Part shown: positions 14,556 to 22,500 of the stretch, piece by piece
How the letters are laid out: every line of letters starts with the position of its first letter
How positions within the stretch are numbered: the stretch's first letter is position 1
NCBI GenBank assembly: GCA_021296065.1
Contig: JAGWBD010000002.1
Location: 23,559 to 87,558 of the forward strand
Reading direction: 5' to 3'
DNA: 64,000 bases
Origin: Anaerolineae bacterium
GTDB taxonomy: Bacteria > Chloroflexota > Anaerolineae > Aggregatilineales > Phototrophicaceae
The notes under the pieces: generated by a model
Seen by the model: only the letters and a program-made list of their open reading frames with translations
What the model was told of the DNA's origin: nothing
The model's database searches: none
Made by a program: the position numbers and the translations under genes

Positions 14556-15444
14556 AGGCGTTGCTGGTCTCCGTCGTCTCGTCGTCGTCCATGGCCCCGT
14601 CGCTGTCCTTGTCGCCATGCGACCGGCCACGCCAGCCAAAACCTTTCTCGCGCGCCGAAAATTCGCCGTGCACCAGCGCCTCAAGCGTCTCCGCCATGCC
14701 TTCCCGGTAGCTGGCAGCCCGTTCCGCGTCGAGTCTGCCTGACTCGACGGCCGCGTCCACCATGGCGTTGGCATGCTCGCTTATCGCGGCGATGAAGGCA
14801 TCCACGTCGCCGCCGTTGGCCTCGATCAGGCTGGCCAGCGAGTTGCCCTCACGCAGCGCGCCCTGGAGTTCGACGATCTCAAGGCCGGTGGCTTCCAGCA
14901 GCATCCCGGCCACGTCGCTCGCGGCCCCCGACCCGAAGAGGCCGTACATTTCCAACGCGCCGCGGCCGGCGAAGCCCTTCGGCCCCCCCATGCCACGCCT
15001 GCCAAAGCCGCGTGTGTCCGCGTCCTGCATGCCGACGCCGTACTCGCCGCGCACCATGGCCTCAATTCGCTCGGTGATGTTCGCGGTCGCGTTTTCCGTG
15101 GCCAGTGCAGTGGCCTCCGCGATGAAGGCATCCACGTCGCCGCCGTTGGCCTCGATCAGACTGGCAAGACTGTCACCGTCGCTCAGGGCCTCGTACAACT
15201 CAGCGAACCCAAGGCCCGTGGCCTCCGTGACCAGGTCCATCAAGGCTGGCAGGCCGGGCATCCCAAAGCCGCGGCCCATGCCGCGCCCGCCGAAGCCGTG
15301 AAAGCCGCGACCGAAACCGTCGTGCTGTTTGGCGCTGCTGTCCTCATCGCTGCTGCCGCCGTCGTCCTGGGCCATGATCAGGCCGGCGCCCAGGGGGAGC
15401 ACGACGATCAGCAGGATAGTCAAAAACAGGTTGCGGGTGTTCAT
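14554..15444 (-). CDS. Exported Gly-rich protein with an internal duplication
   Basis: A 296-residue protein from ATG 15444 (AAGGA upstream). A signal peptide (FLTILLIVVLPLGAGLIMA) is followed by a Gly-Arg-Phe rich segment (RGFHGFGGRGMGRGFGM). Two copies of a helical unit follow, each built of an EATGL segment and SLASLIEANGGDVDAFIA, about 110 residues apart, with another Gly-Arg segment between. The tail is acidic. The helical unit resembles repeats in secreted Chloroflexota and actinobacterial proteins of unknown role. It sits on the opposite strand inside a row of phage-like genes and may have been inserted there. Confidence 0.7.
   Translation of the reverse strand: MNTRNLFLTILLIVVLPLGAGLIMAQDDGGSSDEDSSAKQHDGFGRGFHGFGGRGMGRGFGMPGLPALMDLVTEATGLGFAELYEALSDGDSLASLIEANGGDVDAFIAEATALATENATANITERIEAMVRGEYGVGMQDADTRGFGRRGMGGPKGFAGRGALEMYGLFGSGAASDVAGMLLEATGLEIVELQGALREGNSLASLIEANGGDVDAFIAAISEHANAMVDAAVESGRLDAERAASYREGMAETLEALVHGEFSAREKGFGWRGRSHGDKDSDGAMDDDETTETSNA
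14789..15159. repeat. 41-base exact direct repeat inside the exported Gly-rich gene
   Basis: The 41 bases at 14789-14829 recur exactly at 15119-15159. The offset is 330 bases, precisely 110 codons, so this marks an in-frame internal gene duplication. Identity at DNA level shows the copies are recent or kept alike by gene conversion. Confidence 0.9.
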
Positions 15445-15579
15445 TTCACGTCCTTTCCCGTCTCTCAATGCAGACCTGCCTCTTGCAGGCCATGACTAGC
15501 ATGCCAGTCTTTTGTCACGCGGCGATTGCCAGATTGTAAAAGATATGTAAAGCGCATGAGCGTCCGATAATCGCGGCGC

Positions 15580-16389
15580 CTAATGGTCTGCATAGGGGTC
15601 CGGCAACACCAGATGGCGGTCCTGCGGCGGGCGCGTGTACTGGCCCTCGCGCGCCGGCCGCGGCGGCAGTTTGAGCGGGCCGGGCATCACGTCTTCGTGC
15701 GGGATGTGTTCCAGCAGGTGCCGGATGCAGATCAGCCTGGCGCGGCGCTTGTCGTCGGTGTCGATCTGGTACCAGCGCGCCTCGGGGATGTCGCAGTGTT
15801 CCAGCATGATGTCCTTGGCCTTGGAAAACTCGACCCAGCGCTGCCGCGTCTCAAGGTCGATGGGGCTCAGCTTCCAGCGGCGCATGGGGTCATGCGCGCG
15901 CGCCTGGAAGCGTCGCTCCTGCTCCTCGTCGCTGACCGAAAGGTAGTACTTGAACAGCAGGATGCCGGAGCGCACCAGCATGCGCTCGAATTGCGGGCAA
16001 CTACGCAGAAAGTCCCAGTATTCCGCCTCGCTGCAAAAGTCCATGACGCGCTCCACGCCGGCCCGGTTGTACCAGCTGCGGTCGAAGAGCACGATTTCGC
16101 CCGCGGCGGGCATGTGGGGCACGTAGCGCTGAAAGTACCACTGCGTGCGTTCGACGTCGGAGGGCTTGCCGAGCGCCACCACACGCACGCCGCGCGTATC
16201 GAGCGGCTGGACGATGCGCTTGATCAGGCCGCCCTTGCCGGCCGCGTCGCGGCCCTCGAAGAGCACCAGCACGCGCAGTCCGGTGTGCTTCACCCAGTAT
16301 TGCAGCCGGACCAGACCGAGTTGCAGTTGCACCAGCTCGGCCTCGTAGAACTTGCGGTTTAGCCGTTTGCGTTTCTTCTTCTTCGCCAT
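15580..16389 (-). CDS. ppk2: Polyphosphate kinase 2 family protein
   Basis: A 269-residue cytoplasmic kinase. It has a lysine-rich start (MAKKKKRKR), Walker A GRDAAGKGG at residues 46-54, and the lid and Walker B region with Asp103 in LFDRSWYNRAG, then GVERVMDFCSEAEY. PPK2 enzymes transfer phosphate between polyphosphate and nucleotides, often making GTP or ATP from polyphosphate. The single domain and length fit the short PPK2 classes; class I or III cannot be decided by eye. It lies opposite to flanking phage-like genes and has no linked phosphate genes. Confidence 0.93.
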   Translation of the reverse strand: MAKKKKRKRLNRKFYEAELVQLQLGLVRLQYWVKHTGLRVLVLFEGRDAAGKGGLIKRIVQPLDTRGVRVVALGKPSDVERTQWYFQRYVPHMPAAGEIVLFDRSWYNRAGVERVMDFCSEAEYWDFLRSCPQFERMLVRSGILLFKYYLSVSDEEQERRFQARAHDPMRRWKLSPIDLETRQRWVEFSKAKDIMLEHCDIPEARWYQIDTDDKRRARLICIRHLLEHIPHEDVMPGPLKLPPRPAREGQYTRPPQDRHLVLPDPYADH

Positions 16390-16508
16390 GAGACAACCCT
16401 CGCCGTCGGGTCGGGTGGCGGGGAGTGTAACGCAAACGGACGGACAGGGCTGTTGGGGACGCCCTCACCCCCCGGCCCCAGGTCCTTGCCTGCATTCAAC
16501 AGACCCTT

Positions 16509-17000
16509 ATGTCCAAAAGGAGGTTCACCTTGCCGCCATTACGCGACGCATTGACCCGTCTGGCCGGGCTGGAAGTGCCCGGCATCGCCCACAACTTCGC
16601 CATCGACCAGCTGCCCGCCGTGCTCGACCGCAGCCAGGCGCCGGCCCTGCTGGTGCTGCTGCCCGGCCTGCGCGAGCGCGAGGCTTCGCTCTTCCGCGAG
16701 CAGGGCGAGGCCTTCAGCGCCCTGACATTCAGCGAGAGCCCGCGCCAGGCCACTGTGCTGGTGACCCACCTGCTGCTGGTTTCGCCGCGGGGCTCCGCCG
16801 CCGGTCTGCGCGGCAACCTGCCCGCGCTGGTGGACGGCATCGACGCCTGCCTCAGAGCCCTCACCGCCGACGTCACTCTCGGCGATGCCCTGGCGACACC
16901 GACGCAGGTTCGCGTCGAGCCCGGCGCCTTTCGTTACGGCGGCGTCGACTGGCAGGGCTGTGCCTTCCGCCATCGCTGGCTGCTGGAGTTGCAACCATGA
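16509..17000 (+). CDS. Phage-like protein, possible tail completion protein
   Basis: A 163-residue protein from ATG 16509, or 156 residues from TTG 16530, which has a perfect AGGAGG six bases before it and is probably the true start. It has no signal peptide. The pattern of ALLVLLPGLRERE, ATVLVTHLLLVSP and LPALVDGIDACLRAL resembles small tail-terminator or neck proteins of siphophages, but similarity is weak. It ends in an ATGA overlap with the next, hub-like gene, so the two are coupled. Confidence 0.45.
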   Translation: MSKRRFTLPPLRDALTRLAGLEVPGIAHNFAIDQLPAVLDRSQAPALLVLLPGLREREASLFREQGEAFSALTFSESPRQATVLVTHLLLVSPRGSAAGLRGNLPALVDGIDACLRALTADVTLGDALATPTQVRVEPGAFRYGGVDWQGCAFRHRWLLELQP

Positions 17001-18517
17001 GCCTGCGCTGGAGCGTGTATCTCGATCACGACGACGACGGCCGCTTCGACGGCCCCGACGAAGACATCAGCCAGGCGGTGCTGGCGATTCGCTGGCGCCG
17101 CGGCATGGAAGGCCCCCACGACAGCGTCGCGCAGCCGGGTCAGGCGGAGGTCACCCTGCGCAACCGCGACGGTCGCTTCTCGCCGGAGCGCGGCGAACTG
17201 GCGCCGGGCCGTCTGCTGCAGATCCGTAGCCATGACGGCGCGCAGTCCCGCGTCCACTTCAGCGGCCACGTCGCCCGCGTCGAGCCGCAGGCCGGCGCCC
17301 ACGGTGCGCGCCGCGCCCTGCTGATCGCGCAGGATGCCAGCGCGCAACTGGCCGCCTACCCCATTCGTCTGCCGCCCATGAACGCCCGCCACGCGGACGA
17401 GATCATCGCGCGCTGCCTCGACGCCGTGCCCCTGCGTCGCGCGCGCCTGCAGGGCACCTGGCTGCTGGGGCAGGCCAGTCACAGCGAACTGGGAAGCAAC
17501 ACGCGCCTGGCCCCGCTCAACATCCGCCGTCATCCGGGGCGCGACCCGGACCGGCTGGCCCGCGTCGGCGATACCTGGTTGGCGGGAATCCCGGCTTTGG
17601 CGGCCATCGCCGAAGTCTGCGCCGCCGTGCGCGGCCGCTTCCATATCGACCACGAGGGACAGGCCGTCTACCTCAGCCGCCATCACCTGCTGCAACACAT
17701 CGAGGCGCAGGCCAGCTTCCGCGATGACATGCAGGGCCTGCGTTACAGCTGGGCCGACGAGCGCGTCAGTCAGGTCGAGGTGCTGCTGACGCCACGACGG
17801 CAGGGCCCGCCCGACACGGTGGTCTGGACCCTGCTGCAGTCGCTGCCCGTCCTGCGCTCACAGCGGGTGTTACTGCGTTTTCGCGACGAATACGGCCAGC
17901 CCTGCGCCGCGCTGGACCTGATGGCGCCGGCCGCCGGGCGCGACTGGCGCGCCAACGCCAGCCCCGACGGCAGCGGCGCGGAGCTCACGGCGCGAGTGAC
18001 ACTGCTGCTGCGCGAGGTCGGCATCAGCGCGGCGCTGCTGGAGATACGCAACAGCGCCCGCGTGACCGCCTGGCTGCAGACCGGCGCGCGCTTGCGCGGC
18101 ACGCCACTCTACCGAGGCGATCCGCTGTTGGTGACTCAACGCAGCCTGGGCAGCCAGAACCGCCATGGCCCGGCCACGCTGCGCCTCGACCTGCCCGCGC
18201 TCGACTCGCTGACCCAGGCCCGCTCCCTCGCCCGCTTTGAACTGGCCCGCCGCCAGGCGCCGCGCGGATTCGTTCACAGCATGCAGCTGGAAGGCGCGGC
18301 GCAGGTGCGGCCGGCCCTGGCGCGGCGACTCTTCGATCGCATCCGCATCGGCGAAACGCAGACCGGCCACCAGGACGACTACTTCATCATCGGCGAGGCG
18401 TTCGAGGTCTCGCCGGACAGCCGCCCGCGCCTTAGCTGGCGCCTGGAGAGCGCCGGCAAGCCCTTCTGGTCGCTCGGCCGGCGCCGTCTCAACCGCGACG
18501 CCGTGCTGGCCTGGTAA
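16997..18517 (+). CDS. Phage tail hub or baseplate-like protein
   Basis: A 506-residue protein starting at ATG 16997 (ATGA overlap upstream). It begins with WSVYLDHDDDGRFDGPDEDI and QAEVTLRNRDGRFSPE, patterns seen in the first beta domain of tail hub (gp27-like, distal tail) proteins. The middle contains LIAQDASAQLAAYPI and a region that would form the hub ring. The C-terminal part (DDYFIIGEAFEVSP) closes with a beta domain. Function is inferred from gene order and these weak patterns. The GC content equals that of neighbouring housekeeping genes. Confidence 0.45.
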   Translation: MSLRWSVYLDHDDDGRFDGPDEDISQAVLAIRWRRGMEGPHDSVAQPGQAEVTLRNRDGRFSPERGELAPGRLLQIRSHDGAQSRVHFSGHVARVEPQAGAHGARRALLIAQDASAQLAAYPIRLPPMNARHADEIIARCLDAVPLRRARLQGTWLLGQASHSELGSNTRLAPLNIRRHPGRDPDRLARVGDTWLAGIPALAAIAEVCAAVRGRFHIDHEGQAVYLSRHHLLQHIEAQASFRDDMQGLRYSWADERVSQVEVLLTPRRQGPPDTVVWTLLQSLPVLRSQRVLLRFRDEYGQPCAALDLMAPAAGRDWRANASPDGSGAELTARVTLLLREVGISAALLEIRNSARVTAWLQTGARLRGTPLYRGDPLLVTQRSLGSQNRHGPATLRLDLPALDSLTQARSLARFELARRQAPRGFVHSMQLEGAAQVRPALARRLFDRIRIGETQTGHQDDYFIIGEAFEVSPDSRPRLSWRLESAGKPFWSLGRRRLNRDAVLAW

Positions 18518-18553
18518 CCCCATCCACCCCGTTCATCGAATACAGGAGCAACC

Positions 18554-19078
18554 ATGACCCCCACCTGGCACACACCGCTCACCTGGCAGGTCGATCAACT
18601 GGTGACCGAGGCCGACCTCAACGGCCAGTTGCGCGACAACCTGACCTTTCTGAAAGACCCGCCCACCGCCTTCGTGCGCCTCGACGAGGAAGCGGACTAC
18701 ACCACCAGCAGCGACGAGTTCGTCGACGTCGACCGCGAGCGCCTGGCCCTGAAGCTGACCACGGCCGGTGGCGATCTACTGGTCGTTTACTTCGGCATGC
18801 TGTTCAATGGCTTCAGCGGCGGCGGCGTGGCCCTCGACGTCGCGCTGGATGGCAGGCGCGTCGGCAGGGACGACGGCCTGTTGATCGGGGGCATCTCGGA
18901 CCGCAGCTGGACGTCGGTCAGTTTTACGGCGCTGGTGCGCGACCTGGCCGCGGGGTCGCACCAGCTTTACCTGCAATGGAAACGCACGAAACAAACCGGC
19001 GTCGCGCAAATGCTGGCGGGCGCCGGCACCCTCAACCTTGACGTTCATCCCCAGTTCTGGGCGCGGGAGATCAGCTGA
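18554..19078 (+). CDS. Phage tail-fibre-like protein
   Basis: A 174-residue protein with AGGAGC before its ATG. Its N-terminus (WHTPLTWQVDQLVTEADLN, LRDNLTFLK) matches a pattern common in phage tail or fibre proteins, where W-x-x-G-E-x-V-T is followed by LNxxLRDNL. The rest is beta-rich (TTSSDEFVDVDRERLALKL, GLLIGGISDRSWTSVSF), consistent with a virion surface domain. It lies 36 bases after the hub-like gene and one base before the next small gene. Confidence 0.5.
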   Translation: MTPTWHTPLTWQVDQLVTEADLNGQLRDNLTFLKDPPTAFVRLDEEADYTTSSDEFVDVDRERLALKLTTAGGDLLVVYFGMLFNGFSGGGVALDVALDGRRVGRDDGLLIGGISDRSWTSVSFTALVRDLAAGSHQLYLQWKRTKQTGVAQMLAGAGTLNLDVHPQFWAREIS

Positions 19079-19079
19079 C

Positions 19080-19469
19080 ATGCGCGAGATCGTCATCAGC
19101 AACATGCAGGGCGTGAACGTGGAGGCCCTCGACGCCAGCCTGCGCGCCCTGCCCGACGCGGCGGTGAAGGGCATCAGCCTGCGCCGCGGCAGCGTCATCG
19201 TGCACCTCGGCGCGGACGCCGACGACAAACAGGCCGTCGCCATTCGCAGCCTCGTCAGCGGCCATGACCCAAAGCAACCGAGCGCGGCGCAGCGGGCGCA
19301 GAAAACGCGCGAAGCGCAGATCAGGACGGCGCACGACGATGCAAAAGCGGCGCGTCAGGCGGTGGCCGACGCCACGACCCTCACGGAGCAGGTGACCCTG
19401 CTGACGCGCCGCATCGACTGGCTTGAGCAACTGCTGGAGGCCCTGGTCGCCGGCGAGAAGTCCCTTTAG
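19080..19469 (+). CDS. Small phage-like protein with C-terminal coiled coil
   Basis: A 129-residue protein; the ATG lies one base after the preceding stop. The first half (VNVEALDASLRALPD, SVIVHLGADADD, VSGHDPKQPSAAQ) has the shape of small tail-associated phage proteins that end in a HDP segment. The second half is a long charged helix with heptads (TLTEQVTLLTRRIDWLEQLLEAL), probably a trimeric or dimeric coiled coil. It is the last gene of the phage-like run and is followed by a bidirectional terminator. Confidence 0.45.
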   Translation: MREIVISNMQGVNVEALDASLRALPDAAVKGISLRRGSVIVHLGADADDKQAVAIRSLVSGHDPKQPSAAQRAQKTREAQIRTAHDDAKAARQAVADATTLTEQVTLLTRRIDWLEQLLEALVAGEKSL

Positions 19470-19487
19470 GCCGCAACAACCATCATC

Positions 19488-19514
19488 CCGGCCCCGTCAC
19501 ACTGACGGGGCCGG
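19488..19514. terminator. Bidirectional hairpin between convergent genes
   Basis: A perfect 12-base stem (19488-19499 with 19503-19514) around the loop CAC separates the phage-like run from the large repeat gene and includes the latter's stop codon. It is very stable and symmetric but lacks a long U-run. Confidence 0.6.
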
Positions 19515-22500
19515 CCCTGACGCCCGGTCGCAGGTGACGCTGACCGCGTAGTAGCCCGGCCCGCTCATGCGCCAGGTCAGGCTGCTGGAGTCGTCATCCA
19601 GCCCCAGATCAAAACGATACAGGCCGTTGCGCCAGTCGGTGCGCGGCGAATAACTCTGCACGATCAGCGACTCGCCCGTTTCGATGACATCCTCGTACAT
19701 CTCATCGACCGGCAGCGGCCCCTCTGCGTCCGGCAGCCAGACCTCGACCTCCACGAAGTCCCGTTCCGAACCGCCCCGCGTGATCCACAGGTCCTTCCAG
19801 TCCACCTGTTCCGGCGGGAACTCCAGCACCAGCAGCGTGCAGCCGGTCGCCTCGTCCTTATGGAGCGCGCCGGTCCGCACGTCGGCGTCGGCTTCAAGCG
19901 GCGTGGGCGTCGGCGTCAGGGTGGGCGTGGGCGTGGGGCTGGGCGTCCAGGTGAGCGTGGCGGTGGGCGTCACCGTGGCGGGCGGCACAGACCGGTCGCA
20001 GGAAATGTAAATCACCTGATCGCCGCCGCGCTTCAGGTCCCAGAAAACTTCACTGACCCTGCCATCCAGCTCGATCTGCAGACGATACATCCCGTCGGGC
20101 CAGCTGCCGAAGTTGCGGTAGATCTGCCAGACGAAGGGCTCGCCTGAATCGTCGAAGGTCTCGTTGCGCCGACTGGAATACTCGTAGGGTTGACTGTCGC
20201 CGGGGCGGTAGACCCAGGCCTCCACCTCTTCCTGCCTGCTGTCCGTAAACACCAGATGAAAGTGCCCGTCCAGACCTTCATGGTCGAGGAACAGATCACA
20301 ACCGGTAATGAAGTCGCGCAGGTTTTCCCCCCGGCCCAGCACCCTGGCCCGGGTGGGAACGGGCGTGCGCGTTGGTGAAGACGTGGCTGTGGCGGTCGGG
20401 CTGGGCGTGGGCATGGCCGTCGGGGTCAGGGTCGCCACGGGCAATTGATTCTCGTCCGTGTTGCAGAAGACGTAAATGAGCTGGTCGCCGCCGCGCTCAA
20501 GTTCCCAGAGCCCCTGGGTGGTCCTGCCGTCCAGCTCGATTTCGAGGCGATACAGCCCGTCGATCCAGGGAGACGTCACCGAGTAGTATTGCCAGATGAA
20601 TGGCTCGTCGGATTCGGCGAAGACGTCATCAATGCGGTCCGTGTGACGCAGCGGCGCGTCGGAGCCGGGGCGGTAGACCCGGGCCTCGATGTCCTCGTAC
20701 CTGTCTCCCGCCAGCGCCAGGTTCAGATCGCCATCCAGGGCATCCGGATCGACAATAATGTCGCAGCCAGTGTGGTCATCCCGATAGATCACGTCCGTCT
20801 CCAGCACCCTGGGCGGCGTGGGCTCGACGGAGACCTGCGCCTCATCCCGGCCGGCCCCCTGTCTGTCCGGGGACGGGGCCGACCCGGTCAGATTGAGGTC
20901 AGGCGCGTCACAAAGAACCGTGATGATCTGGTCGCCCGCGTTTTCGAGTTGCCAGTCGAAGCGGCTGCTCTTGCCATCCAGGCTGATTTCAAGCTGCCAG
21001 GTCCCGTCCCGCCAGGTGTCGTCGGTCTTGTAGTACTGCCAGTCAAGCGGCAGGTCCGCTTCCTCAATGTCGTCCCGGAAGCGGCCGGAAAAGGGGACCT
21101 GCGAACTTTCGCCAGGGCGGTAAACCCTGACGACCACGTCTTCCGGTCTGGGTGAGGTAATCCAGATGTTCAGGTCGCCATCCAGCGTTCTGTCGGAGAC
21201 CAGGATTTCACAGCCCGTGTGGTCATCACGCCAGGCCACGTCCGTCTCCAGCAACCTGGGCGACGCAGCGGCGGGCGCGGGCGTGGCAGGGGTCGCAGGA
21301 ATGGCGCGGGTCTCTTCGCAAATGATCAGGAAGAACTGGTCCGTCGGAAATTCCATGCGCCAGGCGTAGGCGCTGATGCGGCCATCCAGTTCCACCTCCA
21401 GACGGTAAAGCCCCCAGGGCCAGTCCAGGTCGGCGCTGTAGTTTTGCCTGATGATGGGCGGTTCACCCTCAACCAGGTATCTTTCGACACGGTCGCTGAA
21501 GGGCAACGCCTGCCCGGCGCCAGGGCGAAAGAGCCTGACCTCGACCTCGGCCCGGCGCTCACCCGAGAGCACCACGTCAAGGTCCTGGCCCGGGCTTTCC
21601 GGGGCGAGGCGCACCAGGCAGCCGTTTTGTGCGTCGCGAAGCGTGTCCCCGACTTCCATAACAATGGCGGGGGTGGGGTCGGCTGTGACGCCCGCCGCCG
21701 GGACCTGGGAGATTTGCGTGGCTGCCGCCGAAATCGGCCCTGGGCCGGTCTCACTGTCGAGCGTTTCCGGATCGTTGCAAATGATAAAGATGGCCGTTCC
21801 GCCGGACCGGGCCGGAACCCACTCCACCAGGTTGGACCTGCCGTCCAGTTCGATCAACAGACGGTAGGGCTCGCCTGCGCTGACCAGAACGCCCTGATAG
21901 ACGTGCTCGATCATGGTGCCGTCGGACTCTTCGAGACTGATCGTCGAGCGATCGGAATACGTCAGGGGTTCACTCGCTCCGGGCGCAAAAAAGTCAAAGC
22001 GGACATCCTCATGGCGCTCGCCTCCCACCATGATGTGCAGCACGTCAAACAGTTGCCGGGCGCCGAGCAGGACCGTGCAGCCGGTCCTTTCGTCCAGAAT
22101 CATGCTGGTGTCTTCAAGCACCATGTCCGGCGCGCGCGTCGTCAGCCAGCCGGCCAGCCAGACCGGTTCGCCGTTCACCAGCGCCTGATACCAGTCGCCC
22201 TCGACGGCGTAGACCGGCAGGTTTGTCCCTCCCGCCACCTGGCCGACCCGCTCACAATCCGCGCTGGCGCAGGCGCGCAGGTTCAGGGTGTTGTTCGTGA
22301 CCGCCTGGAACAGGGGAGCACCCTGACCGGGTTCTTCGGCATCCGGCACCCTGGGCGGGGTGGGCGTGGGGCCGACTGTGACCTCCGCACGCTCCTGCCC
22401 GGGCGGGTCCTCGTCGCAGAGGATGAGAAGCGACTGGTCGCGCGGCGCTTCCATGTGCCAGACAAATTCGCTGACCTGACCCTCCAGTTCCAGCTCCAGT

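Noticed and set aside
14789..15159. 41-base direct repeat as phage attachment sites
   Set aside because: Both copies are within one coding frame at an exact codon multiple and bracket no element.
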